Assembly (NCBI GenBank): GCA_028707675.1 | Contig: JAQWAM010000031.1 | Span: 1 to 8,678 of the forward strand | DNA from: Kiritimatiellia bacterium | GTDB lineage: Bacteria > Verrucomicrobiota > Kiritimatiellia > RFP12 > UBA1067 | Length of the DNA: 8,678 bases | Reading direction: 5' to 3' | Shown here: positions 1-4,915 of the stretch, in pieces | Layout: every line of letters starts with the position of its first letter | Numbering within the stretch: position 1 is the first letter of the stretch | The notes under the pieces: model-generated | What the model was told of the DNA's origin: nothing | Databases searched by the model: none | What the model saw: the letters and a program-made list of their open reading frames with translations, nothing else | Made by a program: the position numbers and the translations under genes

Positions 1-2029
1 GATAAACGTCGCTATCTTTGCGCAGGATCTCAACGTCATGCGTGAACGCCTCTTTTGCCGCGAACAACGGCACATGGCGGCCTGCCTGCTCGATTTCGGA
101 CAACGAGCGTTTCAAATCCAGATATTCCCGGGGAGAAAATTCCGGAGAGTTGATCATGTAGCGCATTGTTCCGTCCAGGACGCCGCCGGCGGCGTCCTGC
201 TCCATGTTGAAGCGCACTCCCGACCGGTCTATGGCAAGCGCGCCCGGCACCGCATGCGGCGCGCCTAGCGCCGCATTTATGTCCACCTTGACGCGCTCTT
301 CAATCCCGCAGGTGACGCCGGTGTCCAGAGTGTAGCGCCGTTCCCGCAGACCGGTCTGCCTGATCACGATATTGGAGTAACCTAAAGTCATTCCCAGCCA
401 CGGCAAAGCCGCCTGGTCAAGCCCGTTTCCGCGCACTGGATATTCAGGCACGCGGACGGCTAAAGCGACCTCAAGCGGCGTTTCCGTGTCCTGCAGGTCT
501 TCCGGGGTGATCCGGCACTCTATAACTTCCGCCCCGGGCAGACCGCTTTTGAGGGCTTTCTCGAAAAACCGTCGGCGCTGCTCGTCCTTCTGGCGCGCCA
601 GATGTCCGCGGTAGGCGTTAACGTTGATGCCCTCGAAAATCATCCGGGTTTTCAGAAGCAGCGTACCATCCCCGTCAAGCGCGCCTTCCGAAACGATTCG
701 GGCCATGTTGTTTTCGGCGGGGTAAACGTCTGAGACCAGCAAGGTCTCGCCCTCTGGCCGCGCCACCAGATAGCTTCGGTTGCACAAATACGCCGGGAAC
801 AGGTCCCGCGCGTTTTCGTCGGTGGGATCCATCAGCACATAGCCGCCGCCGGGCTTGTCCACCGCCGTGACCGCGTGATTGAAGAACGGCAGCGGCACCT
901 CGCAGTCCATTTTGGCGCCGGCGTGGATCAGGACCGGATATGCGGGAATGTCCGCGAGCCGCAGCATCGCCGCCAGCAGCGCCGCCTTGTCCCGGCATAC
1001 TCCGTAACGGTTGTTGAAGGTCAGGTCGACCGCGTGAGGCTCATATCCCGGAGCCGTGTCCTCGGGCGTGATGCCCATGTAGCGTATCTCTTGCGACACG
1101 AACTTGAAAACGCGCCGGATCTTGTCATCGCGCGAGGCTGCGCCTCTGATCAGATCTTCAACCTTGCGGCGCATTTCCGGCGTGGTCTTGGACATGGCCG
1201 GACGGCATAGTTCCCAGTACCAGCGCGAGACCGTTTGCCAATCTTGGATCGTGCTCATGATCAGGCGCTGAACCTGTGTGTGCAGCGGAGGCATATCTGG
1301 CTCCGGGAACATCCGCGGCACATCCTTGACCACCCAGCGGTGCGACGTCCTGCCGTCAGGCTGCGGCGTTTTCAGGTACTCGACCGTGTTGGTTACAGGA
1401 TCGCGCGTGACGATATGCCGCAACGGCAGCTCCGGCGGCGCCGATACAATGTATTCCAGCCGCGCGATCGGCTGATCGTACTCAAAGACCGCGTAATCCG
1501 ACCATGTGCCCGGCATGCGCGTCTTGGATGTCACGCGGCAGGTGACCAGACGGCAGAGGTCGCCGATCTCGACATCGGGCAGGGAGACGCTCAGCACTTT
1601 ATTGTCGGGATCATAAATATTCGCGCCCATCTGGCCAGCGTCGGTCATGACGCGCGCAAAGGCCTGCATGTCCACCGGCACGACCCTGCCGTCGGGCTTG
1701 ATGATCTCCGCCCGGTGCACGAAAGCGGTCCCGTAGCTGGCGCTGAATCCGATCTGATGAGATGACGCCGCCCGGCGGCCTTTTTCGGTCAGCACCTTCG
1801 AAAACTCGTCGTCCCACAAGACCGACGTCCCGTCCTTCTCGTAAACCTCCATCACGCGGTCGTCGACCAGCACCCTGTCGGCATCAGGGAATCGCCGCAG
1901 CGTCACGTTTGCGGCCGCCCTCGCGACTGCGTCGCGGTCAAGCATGAACCCCTCCGGCGGCGCGTTGGACCGGCCGATCTGCGATAAAACCAAAGGCAAA
2001 GCCGCGAGCCACCGGTAACGAATACGCAT
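1..2029 (-). CDS. DUF3857 / transglutaminase-like secreted protein (C-terminus off window)
   Basis: The minus-strand frame stays open for 676 codons from ATG 2029 to the left edge, so the 3' end is missing. The N-terminus has basic residues and a short hydrophobic run (WLAALPLVL) ending near SNA at residues 21-23, a plausible export signal. Residues about 30-250 fit the DUF3857 beta-rich domain. A transglutaminase-like core follows, with candidate triad Cys345 (in YGVCRDKAA), His385 (in FNHAV) and Asp401 (in MDPT). Families of this type are usually periplasmic or membrane-attached; the substrate is unknown, and the fold is also used by proteases and by inactive proteins. The start is supported by a GAAGGG motif 7 bases upstream and by a promoter-like pair further up. 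It is transcribed away from the cassette array. The domain call is confident; the cellular role is not known. Confidence 0.88.
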   Translation of the reverse strand, partial: MRIRYRWLAALPLVLSQIGRSNAPPEGFMLDRDAVARAAANVTLRRFPDADRVLVDDRVMEVYEKDGTSVLWDDEFSKVLTEKGRRAASSHQIGFSASYGTAFVHRAEIIKPDGRVVPVDMQAFARVMTDAGQMGANIYDPDNKVLSVSLPDVEIGDLCRLVTCRVTSKTRMPGTWSDYAVFEYDQPIARLEYIVSAPPELPLRHIVTRDPVTNTVEYLKTPQPDGRTSHRWVVKDVPRMFPEPDMPPLHTQVQRLIMSTIQDWQTVSRWYWELCRPAMSKTTPEMRRKVEDLIRGAASRDDKIRRVFKFVSQEIRYMGITPEDTAPGYEPHAVDLTFNNRYGVCRDKAALLAAMLRLADIPAYPVLIHAGAKMDCEVPLPFFNHAVTAVDKPGGGYVLMDPTDENARDLFPAYLCNRSYLVARPEGETLLVSDVYPAENNMARIVSEGALDGDGTLLLKTRMIFEGINVNAYRGHLARQKDEQRRRFFEKALKSGLPGAEVIECRITPEDLQDTETPLEVALAVRVPEYPVRGNGLDQAALPWLGMTLGYSNIVIRQTGLRERRYTLDTGVTCGIEERVKVDINAALGAPHAVPGALAIDRSGVRFNMEQDAAGGVLDGTMRYMINSPEFSPREYLDLKRSLSEIEQAGRHVPLFAAKEAFTHDVEILRKDSDVY

Positions 2030-2043
2030 ATGAACGCCCTTCA

Positions 2044-2142
2044 ATAAAATGTGTCGGATCAAACGCCATTGATTCAACCATCTTGCGGCGAGCGCGTCAA
2101 TTGCGATCCGTCCCCGCCGCGGCTCTGTTCAACACATTTTAT
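2044..2142. repeat. 11-bp inverted repeat flanking the transglutaminase promoter
   Basis: ATAAAATGTGT at 2044-2054 recurs as its exact reverse complement ACACATTTTAT at 2132-2142. One arm lies in the leader and the other upstream of the -35, so this cannot be an mRNA hairpin of that transcript. Paired regulator sites are possible, as is chance in an AT-rich patch. Confidence 0.5.
2072..2100 (-). promoter_or_regulatory. Probable sigma70-type promoter of the transglutaminase-like gene
   Basis: Read on the minus strand, TTGACG (2100-2095) and TTGAAT (2077-2072) are separated by exactly 17 bases and precede the ATG at 2029 by about 43 bases. The -35 is close to consensus; the -10 is weak. An 11-bp inverted repeat (2044-2054 and 2132-2142) brackets it. 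Confidence 0.45.
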
Positions 2143-2213
2143 CCCTTATGCGGCTAAATGACCGCTTGTTTCCGCCTCGCAACAGTCATACAATAACCGC
2201 ACAAGGGATAAAA
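2137..2213. repeat. Long imperfect inverted repeat at the left end of the cassette region
   Basis: TTTTATCCCTT at 2137-2147 is matched exactly by AAGGGATAAAA at 2203-2213. With mismatches the pairing continues inward through TGCGG (2149-2153) and CCGCA (2197-2201) to about 2159 and 2191, leaving a loop of about 31 bases. Just outside the stem are GTTCAAC (2127-2133, which fits the RYYYAAC box) and GTTGG (2222-2226), so a long, divergent attC of about 100 bp is possible. The right arm also overlaps a good -10 (TACAAT), so an operator or regulatory hairpin is the alternative. It lacks the inner sequences shared by attC sites further right. Confidence 0.55.
2166..2194 (+). promoter_or_regulatory. 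Plus-strand promoter candidate entering the array
   Basis: TTGTTT (2166-2171), a 17-base spacer, and TACAAT (2189-2194, one base off the consensus TATAAT). The expected start of transcription is near 2201. It would drive the short frame ending at 2377 and perhaps the cassettes beyond. Confidence 0.45.
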
Positions 2214-2248
2214 CGCTATTCGTTGGTGCCATCGACGGAACGAACATC

Positions 2249-2377
2249 GTGCTGCTGATAACCTATCCTGGGGCGGGGTGGATTGGCGTTCTTCCGGGTG
2301 CAGTCCAAAGCAATGGGACCTATATGAGCGGTGCGGATCCCATGGACGGTGACAGGTGGTGGGCGGTAAGAAGATGA
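2249..2377 (+). CDS. Short unrecognised ORF immediately before the first attC site
   Basis: The frame is open from 2162 to a TGA at 2375-2377 and reads like protein: it is rich in Gly, Trp and Asp and ends GADPMDGDRWWAVRR. The first ATG is at 2324. The GTG at 2249 gives 42 residues and is used here as the most reasonable annotated start, but sensible-looking sequence (LFVGAIDGTN) lies upstream of it, so the gene may use an unusual start near 2201-2231 or be a 5'-truncated remnant. Its stop sits three bases before the attC site at 2380, exactly where a cassette gene should end, which is the main support. The family is not recognised. The antisense frames here look like shadows, since they run across the attC site. 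Confidence 0.4.
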   Translation: MLLITYPGAGWIGVLPGAVQSNGTYMSGADPMDGDRWWAVRR

Positions 2378-2379
2378 CT

Positions 2380-2434
2380 GCCGAACCAGCCCACTCAGAC
2401 AACGCGATATCGTGTGTGGTAGGCGACGTTGGCC
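2380..2434 (+). other. attC-like recombination site 1
   Basis: GCCGAAC (2380-2386) and GTTGGC (2428-2433) form the complementary ends. Inside, CCAC-T-CA-G-ACA (2391-2401) pairs with TGTGTGG (2413-2419) if two left-arm bases bulge out, as extrahelical bases do in attC sites. The tip contains CGATATCG (2405-2412). It follows the stop codon at 2377. A longer plus-strand frame opening at 2356 crosses this site and is not used as a gene start. Confidence 0.7.
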
Positions 2435-2472
2435 GATCCCAGAGAGACAGCACGACAAAGACAGAGATAACT

Positions 2473-2727
2473 ATGCGCGTACTCATTGGCATAGTGCTTG
2501 GCCTTATTCAAATCGTCCTTGTGACTTTTGGTTGTTGGTATATTGCAGACAACTTCGGCGCTATTTATCCTGCTGCGCGGGGGCTTCATAAGGTAGGACC
2601 ACTGATTGCCTTAATTTGTCTTACGTGGCCCGGCTATATTATGATCAGAATCGACCCGCTCTTGAGGCTTCACGACCCAAATAGCGCTTGCTCTGTGTGT
2701 CACAATTGTGTTACATTCAACTCATGA
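2473..2727 (+). CDS. Small two-helix membrane protein of the DinJ/YafQ cassette
   Basis: An 84-residue protein starting at ATG 2473. Two hydrophobic stretches are clear: residues about 3-24 (LIGIVLGLIQIVLVTFGC onward) and about 42-60 (VGPLIALICLTWPGYIMIRI). The linker contains GLHK and the tail is polar with a CSVCHNC cluster. It probably sits in the inner membrane with both ends on one side. The frame extends upstream to 2356, but that would translate across the attC site, so the internal ATG is preferred; no strong ribosome-binding site is seen. The last 13 or so codons are also the dinJ promoter, and the TGA overlaps the dinJ ATG as ATGA, so it could be coupled to the antitoxin. Family and role are unknown; unassigned small membrane proteins are common in cassettes. 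Confidence 0.6.
   Translation: MRVLIGIVLGLIQIVLVTFGCWYIADNFGAIYPAARGLHKVGPLIALICLTWPGYIMIRIDPLLRLHDPNSACSVCHNCVTFNS
2688..2716 (+). promoter_or_regulatory. dinJ-yafQ promoter (predicted leaderless)
   Basis: TTGCTC (2688-2693), a 17-base spacer and TTACAT (2711-2716). The -10 ends 7 bases before the dinJ ATG at 2724, so transcription should start at or within a base or two of the start codon. Confidence 0.5.
2696..2715 (+). promoter_or_regulatory. Operator candidate for DinJ/YafQ
   Basis: A perfect 10-bp palindrome, CACAATTGTG (2701-2710), fills the end of the promoter spacer. Symmetry extends to TGT at 2696-2698 and ACA at 2713-2715 with two mismatched positions on each side. The location between -35 and -10 fits repression by the DinJ antitoxin (ribbon-helix-helix). 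Confidence 0.5.
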
Positions 2728-2984
2728 AAACAGCCGTACTCCATACACGCATCGCTCCAGCAATAAAGACGCAGGCGGAAAACGTTTTCGACCAGATCGG
2801 TCTTACGTCATCGGATGCGATACGAATCTTCTTCAAGCAGGTGATTCTCAGAAAAGGACTACCGTTCGATGTTGCGATTCCGAACAAGGAAACCGCGGCA
2901 ACGCTTAAGAAGAGCGAGAATGACATCGGGGTTAAGACTTTTAACACGCCTGAAGAGGCCTTTGCGCAATGGGATAACCTGTGA
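2724..2984 (+). CDS. dinJ: DinJ-family antitoxin (RelB/DinJ)
   Basis: An 86-residue antitoxin. The N-terminal part (MKTAVLHTRIAPAIKTQAE, then VFDQIGLTSSDAIRIFFKQV) matches the RelB/DinJ ribbon-helix-helix domain: a beta strand, then two helices, with the family's G-L-T/S-S-D-A-I-R-I-F motif around residues 29-40. The C-terminal half, including GVKTFNTPEEAFAQWDNL, is the acidic, flexible tail expected to wrap the toxin. The start is the ATG at 2724; a longer frame from 2688 would include the promoter. In known systems DinJ both neutralises the YafQ ribonuclease and represses its own operon. Its TGA (2982-2984) overlaps the GTG of yafQ at 2981, and the upstream membrane-protein frame overlaps its ATG. 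Confidence 0.88.
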   Translation: MKTAVLHTRIAPAIKTQAENVFDQIGLTSSDAIRIFFKQVILRKGLPFDVAIPNKETAATLKKSENDIGVKTFNTPEEAFAQWDNL

Positions 2985-3247
2985 AGCAGCTTCAACAGAC
3001 GACCAAGTTCGAAAAGGACTTGGCAAGGATGAAGAGGCGGGGTGCTGATGTGGGCATGCTCAGACAGGTGGTCTTGACCCTTATTCAGGGAGAGCCCTTG
3101 GCCGTGAAACACCGCGACCATCCGTTAAGCGGAAACTGGAGTGCCCACCGCGAGTGCCATCTCAGCCCTGACTGGCTTCTGATTTATCGGACGTCACCCG
3201 ACGCTGTTCGGCTTGAGCGTACGGGAACGCATAGTGACTTGTTTTAA
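2981..3247 (+). CDS. yafQ: YafQ-family mRNA interferase toxin
   Basis: An 88-residue RelE-superfamily toxin starting at GTG 2981, overlapping the dinJ stop. It aligns closely with E. coli YafQ in three blocks: DHPLSGNW, then HLSPDWLLIYR, then ERTGTHSDLF at the extreme C-terminus. His47, His60, Asp64, His84 and Phe88 correspond, with a constant offset of three, to the YafQ active-site residues His50, His63, Asp67, His87 and Phe91, so the catalytic set looks complete. The family enters the ribosome and cuts in-frame mRNA codons, stalling growth when the labile antitoxin is lost. Translation is probably coupled to dinJ, which keeps toxin synthesis tied to antitoxin synthesis. It ends seven bases before attC site 2. 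Confidence 0.9.
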   Translation: MKQLQQTTKFEKDLARMKRRGADVGMLRQVVLTLIQGEPLAVKHRDHPLSGNWSAHRECHLSPDWLLIYRTSPDAVRLERTGTHSDLF

Positions 3248-3253
3248 AAAAAT

Positions 3254-3312
3254 GGCCAACCCTTCAGCGCACACAACGGCGTGACCGCCATGTGTGGCTG
3301 GCAACGTTGGCT
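3254..3312 (+). other. attC-like recombination site 2
   Basis: The best-formed site. GGCCAAC (3254-3260) and GTTGGCT (3306-3312) are the outer boxes. CAGC (3265-3268), one bulged G (3269) and CACACA (3270-3275) pair with TGTGTG (3291-3296) and GCTG (3297-3300). GGCG (3278-3281) pairs with CGCC (3286-3289) around a TGAC loop. The single extrahelical base and unpaired spacers are hallmarks of folded attC sites. Confidence 0.8.
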
Positions 3313-3335
3313 GAACATAAGAAAGGAGACGAGAC

Positions 3336-3452
3336 ATGTCAAAGGCAGATGTCGTTAGAGGCATTCTGCCGCCCTTGAGGCGCAGAGGGCGCAGACCCAG
3401 TGAACATTCAGAATTGACAAGTAATCACAAAGTGACTACCATAACGACATGA
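3336..3452 (+). CDS. 38-codon leader ORF overlapping the mazE promoter and start
   Basis: ATG 3336 is preceded by AAAGGAGACGAGAC, a strong ribosome-binding site, one of the strongest in the window. The 38-residue product starts MSKADVVRGILPP, then has a basic run (LRRRGRRP) and a Ser/Thr-rich tail. Its final codons contain the mazE promoter and operator, and its TGA (3450-3452) overlaps the mazE ATG as ATGA. It begins just 24 bases after attC site 2, the usual place for the first gene in a cassette. It may be a leader peptide that couples read-through transcription to mazE translation, or a remnant of a longer gene that lost its 3' part. The product is not recognised. Confidence 0.4.
   Translation: MSKADVVRGILPPLRRRGRRPSEHSELTSNHKVTTITT
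3414..3442 (+). promoter_or_regulatory. mazEF promoter (predicted leaderless)
   Basis: A perfect -35 TTGACA (3414-3419), a 17-base spacer and TACCAT (3437-3442). The -10 ends 6 bases before the mazE ATG at 3449, placing the likely first transcribed base on the start codon. It lies inside the 38-codon leader ORF. Confidence 0.6.
3421..3439 (+). promoter_or_regulatory. MazE operator candidate
   Basis: An inverted repeat, GTAATCAC-AAA-GTGACTAC, with seven of eight arm positions complementary. It fills the spacer and touches the -10 of the mazEF promoter, as expected for an autorepression site bound by the AbrB-fold antitoxin. Confidence 0.6.
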
Positions 3453-3703
3453 AAACGACACTCATACCTATCGGCAATTCGCGTGGCGTTCGGATACCGA
3501 AGCCTTTCATCGAGCAGTGCGGGCTAACGGAACAGGTGGAGATGGACGTGCGGGATTGCATGATCCTCATCCAATCCCCTCGGCGGCCGCGCGCCGGATG
3601 GGCGGATGCTTTCGAGCAGATGGCCCGTGAGGGGGACGACAAGTTATTGGAGGGTCAGCCGACCTCGACCCGTTGGGACGAGGAGGAGTGGCAATGGAAG
3701 TAG
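3449..3703 (+). CDS. mazE: MazE-family antitoxin (AbrB/SpoVT-type)
   Basis: An 84-residue antitoxin. Residues 1-45 form the swapped-hairpin AbrB/MazE DNA-binding domain, shown by LIPIGNSRGVRIPKPFIEQC followed by the second strand pair (VEMDVRDCMILIQ). After a basic link (SPRRPRAGW), the acidic and Trp-rich tail (DAFEQMAREGDD and WDEEEWQWK) is typical of the region that lies across the MazF dimer. The ATG at 3449 is set by the family N-terminus and by the promoter directly upstream. It should repress its own promoter through the inverted repeat at 3421-3439. The 3' end overlaps mazF by 10 bases, the common tight arrangement. Confidence 0.9.
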   Translation: MKTTLIPIGNSRGVRIPKPFIEQCGLTEQVEMDVRDCMILIQSPRRPRAGWADAFEQMAREGDDKLLEGQPTSTRWDEEEWQWK

Positions 3704-4017
3704 ATCGCTTCGACGTATTCCTCGTGGCCCTCGACCCAACGGTCGGACACGAGATCAAGAAGACAAGGCCCTGCGCGGTGATCTCACCGGATGAGATGAA
3801 CCACCACATTGGGACCGTCATCATTGCTCCCATGACAACCAAGGGGCGCGACTACCCTACGCGGGTGCCTTGCACATTTCAAGGGACCGAGGGGCAAATC
3901 GTGTTGGACCAGATTCGGACCGTTGACAAAACACGTCTCGTCAAGAAGTTGGGCCGTCTTTCCCCAACAGCATCGGATAAACTGCTCAGTGTTCTCACGG
4001 AGATGTTCCAGAAATGA
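3694..4017 (+). CDS. mazF: MazF-family endoribonuclease toxin
   Basis: A 107-residue toxin of the MazF/PemK family, which as a dimer cuts single-stranded RNA at short sequence motifs. The N-terminus MEVDRFDVFLVALDP and the block EIKKTRPCAVISPDEMN are diagnostic. Arg25 (in TRPCAVIS) and Thr48 (in APMTTKG) sit at the catalytic Arg and Thr positions known for the family. QIRTVDKTRLVKKLG is the conserved C-terminal segment. The start ATG 3694 follows an AGGAGGAG ribosome-binding site, which lies inside mazE and makes coupled translation likely; an earlier in-frame ATG at 3673 has worse spacing and adds non-family residues. It is full length with no sign of damage. The RNA target motif cannot be predicted. 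It ends two bases before attC site 3. Confidence 0.92.
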   Translation: MEVDRFDVFLVALDPTVGHEIKKTRPCAVISPDEMNHHIGTVIIAPMTTKGRDYPTRVPCTFQGTEGQIVLDQIRTVDKTRLVKKLGRLSPTASDKLLSVLTEMFQK

Positions 4018-4018
4018 A

Positions 4019-4075
4019 GCCCCAACAAGACCGTGGAGACGACGGGATACCGCCGCCTCACCGCTGACGTTGGCT
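4019..4075 (+). other. attC-like recombination site 3
   Basis: GCCCCAAC (4019-4026) and GTTGGCT (4069-4075) are the outer boxes. The centre forms an imperfect stem with bulges: CG-A-CGG pairs with CCG-C-CG around a GATA tip. The central GACGGGATRCCGCCGC and the final GCTGACGTTG are nearly identical in attC site 5, so the two sites are related. A longer frame into vapB starting at 4033 crosses this site and is rejected as a gene start. Confidence 0.75.
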
Positions 4076-4077
4076 GC

Positions 4078-4106
4078 TTGACAAATGCATCCGAATCAGC
4101 CATATT
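4078..4106 (+). promoter_or_regulatory. vapBC promoter (predicted leaderless)
   Basis: A perfect -35 TTGACA (4078-4083), beginning three bases after the attC site, then a 17-base spacer and CATATT (4101-4106). The -10 ends 7 bases before the vapB ATG at 4114. Confidence 0.55.
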
Positions 4107-4115
4107 GATATGCAT
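4085..4115 (+). promoter_or_regulatory. VapB operator candidate
   Basis: CATAT-TG-ATATG (4101-4112) is a perfect inverted repeat covering the -10 and the start region. In addition, the self-complementary hexamer ATGCAT occurs at 4085-4090 and again at 4110-4115, 25 bases apart. Either could be bound by a ribbon-helix-helix VapB. Confidence 0.45.
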
Positions 4116-4305
4116 GAGAACAACACTCAACATAGACGACGGGATTTTGGCGCAGGCATCTCGACTGACCGGGGTAGATGAGAAGACCTCTCTGGTGCGT
4201 ATGGGGCTCGAAGCCCTTGTCGCACGCTACAGCGCGCGACGTTTGGCGGCACTAGGTGGTTCTGAACCCGATGCCAAGCACGTTCCTCGCCGGAGGACGG
4301 CATAG
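4114..4305 (+). CDS. vapB: VapB-family antitoxin (ribbon-helix-helix)
   Basis: A 63-residue protein starting MRTTLNIDDGILAQASRLTG, the standard opening of short VapB antitoxins of the MRTTL-N-I/L-DD type: a DNA-binding beta strand, then two helices (ILAQASRLTG and EKTSLVRMGLEALVARYSAR). The last 20 or so residues, including LAALGGSEPDA and a basic end (PRRRTA), would contact the PIN-domain toxin. The ATG at 4114 is chosen because the upstream extension runs through the promoter and attC site. No ribosome-binding site precedes it, in line with a leaderless mRNA. The TAG (4303-4305) overlaps the toxin start. Confidence 0.88.
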   Translation: MRTTLNIDDGILAQASRLTGVDEKTSLVRMGLEALVARYSARRLAALGGSEPDAKHVPRRRTA

Positions 4306-4670
4306 TGGTGCTCGTAGACACCTCCGTCTGGATCGACCACTTCCGTGTGACGAGCGGCAGTCTCGCCTCACTCTTGGAAATGGGCGAGGTTGCCATGCAT
4401 CCGTTTGTCTTAGGGGAATTGGCCTGCGGTAACTTGGCGAACCCGAAGGAAATCATTGCCTTGTTGCACGCCCTTCCGCCTGTGAGAAAAGTCGAGGATG
4501 ACGAGCTTCTGCTGTTTTTGGAGCGCCACACTCTCATGGGATGCGGTGTTGGCCTGATTGATGTGCATCTCCTAGCATCGTGTCATTTGGACGGATGCCG
4601 GTTGTGGACAAAAGATAAACGGCTCCGAACCATCGCAACCGGGATGGGAATCGAATTCAGCCATCCATGA
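4305..4670 (+). CDS. vapC: VapC-family PIN-domain ribonuclease toxin
   Basis: A 121-residue PIN-domain protein. The four acidic residues that hold the metal ions in this nuclease family are present: Asp5 (VLVDTSVWIDHF), Glu38 (LGELACG), Asp86 (GLIDVHLLAS) and Asp104 (LWTKDKRL). The length is slightly under that of many VapCs (about 130), but no motif is missing. VapC toxins cut tRNA or rRNA at specific sites; the target here cannot be inferred. The start is GTG 4305, placed by GGAGG at 4292-4296 with an 8-base spacer; the next codon is also GTG (4308) and could serve. It overlaps the vapB stop by three bases, so translation is probably coupled. It ends 26 bases before attC site 4. Confidence 0.92.
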   Translation: MVLVDTSVWIDHFRVTSGSLASLLEMGEVAMHPFVLGELACGNLANPKEIIALLHALPPVRKVEDDELLLFLERHTLMGCGVGLIDVHLLASCHLDGCRLWTKDKRLRTIATGMGIEFSHP

Positions 4671-4696
4671 TTTGCACGCTATGCGCTACCGCGCAA

Positions 4697-4747
4697 GCGT
4701 GAACTCCACGATGTCGCCGACGCTTCGCGTCGGCAACATCGTTCGGC
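4697..4747 (+). other. attC-like recombination site 4 (variant core)
   Basis: GAAC (4701-4704) and GTTCGGC (4741-4747) form the ends. GATGTCGCCGACGC (4710-4723) pairs with GCGTCGGCAACATC (4727-4740) with only one C/A mismatch and a three-base TTC loop. TCCAC (4705-4709) stays unpaired on one side, like the central spacer of attC sites. The core differs from GTTGGC. The long, tight stem could also act as a weak terminator for vapBC, though no T-run follows. Confidence 0.6.
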
Positions 4748-4842
4748 AAAAGAAATACCAGAGTTATGAAAATAACCTGCAGTCGCCAGAACTAGCATCT
4801 GCCGACCAACACTCTGAACCGTACTCAAAATGGCCCGAAGCA

Positions 4843-4878
4843 ATAGGGTCCATCCGTCTATTGCACTCATGGCCCTAT
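4843..4878 (+). promoter_or_regulatory. Operator candidate for the Phd/RelE-ParE module
   Basis: ATAGGG-T-CCAT (4843-4853) is the inverted match of ATGGCCCTAT (4869-4878) apart from one extra T. The -35 hexamer lies in the gap between the arms. The rest of 4748-4842 shows no gene or recognisable site. Confidence 0.4.
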
Positions 4879-4889
4879 TATGGTATTAT
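4861..4889 (+). promoter_or_regulatory. phd-relE promoter
   Basis: TTGCAC (4861-4866), a 17-base spacer and TATTAT (4884-4889). Unlike the other module promoters, transcription would start near 4896, leaving a leader of about 20 bases with a GGAGG motif (4904-4908) before the ATG at 4916. Confidence 0.6.
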
Positions 4890-4915
4890 CGCGACACATA
4901 TCTGGAGGACTGGCT

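Noticed and set aside
1235..1765. A 176-codon plus-strand open frame inside the transglutaminase-like gene
   Set aside because: It is antisense to a continuous 676-codon frame with a complete catalytic triad; it is Arg/His-rich as expected for a shadow frame.
2356..2472. A longer start for the small membrane protein at 2356
   Set aside because: It would run through attC site 1. The hydrophobic protein proper begins at ATG 2473.
2154..2492. Minus-strand frames of 80-112 codons over the left array edge
   Set aside because: They cross attC site 1 and the start region of the membrane protein and show no family features, while the plus strand has a stop placed exactly at the attC.
4033..4113. 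A longer vapB reading frame starting at ATG 4033
   Set aside because: The extension would translate the attC site and promoter. The family N-terminus MRTTLNIDD begins at 4114.
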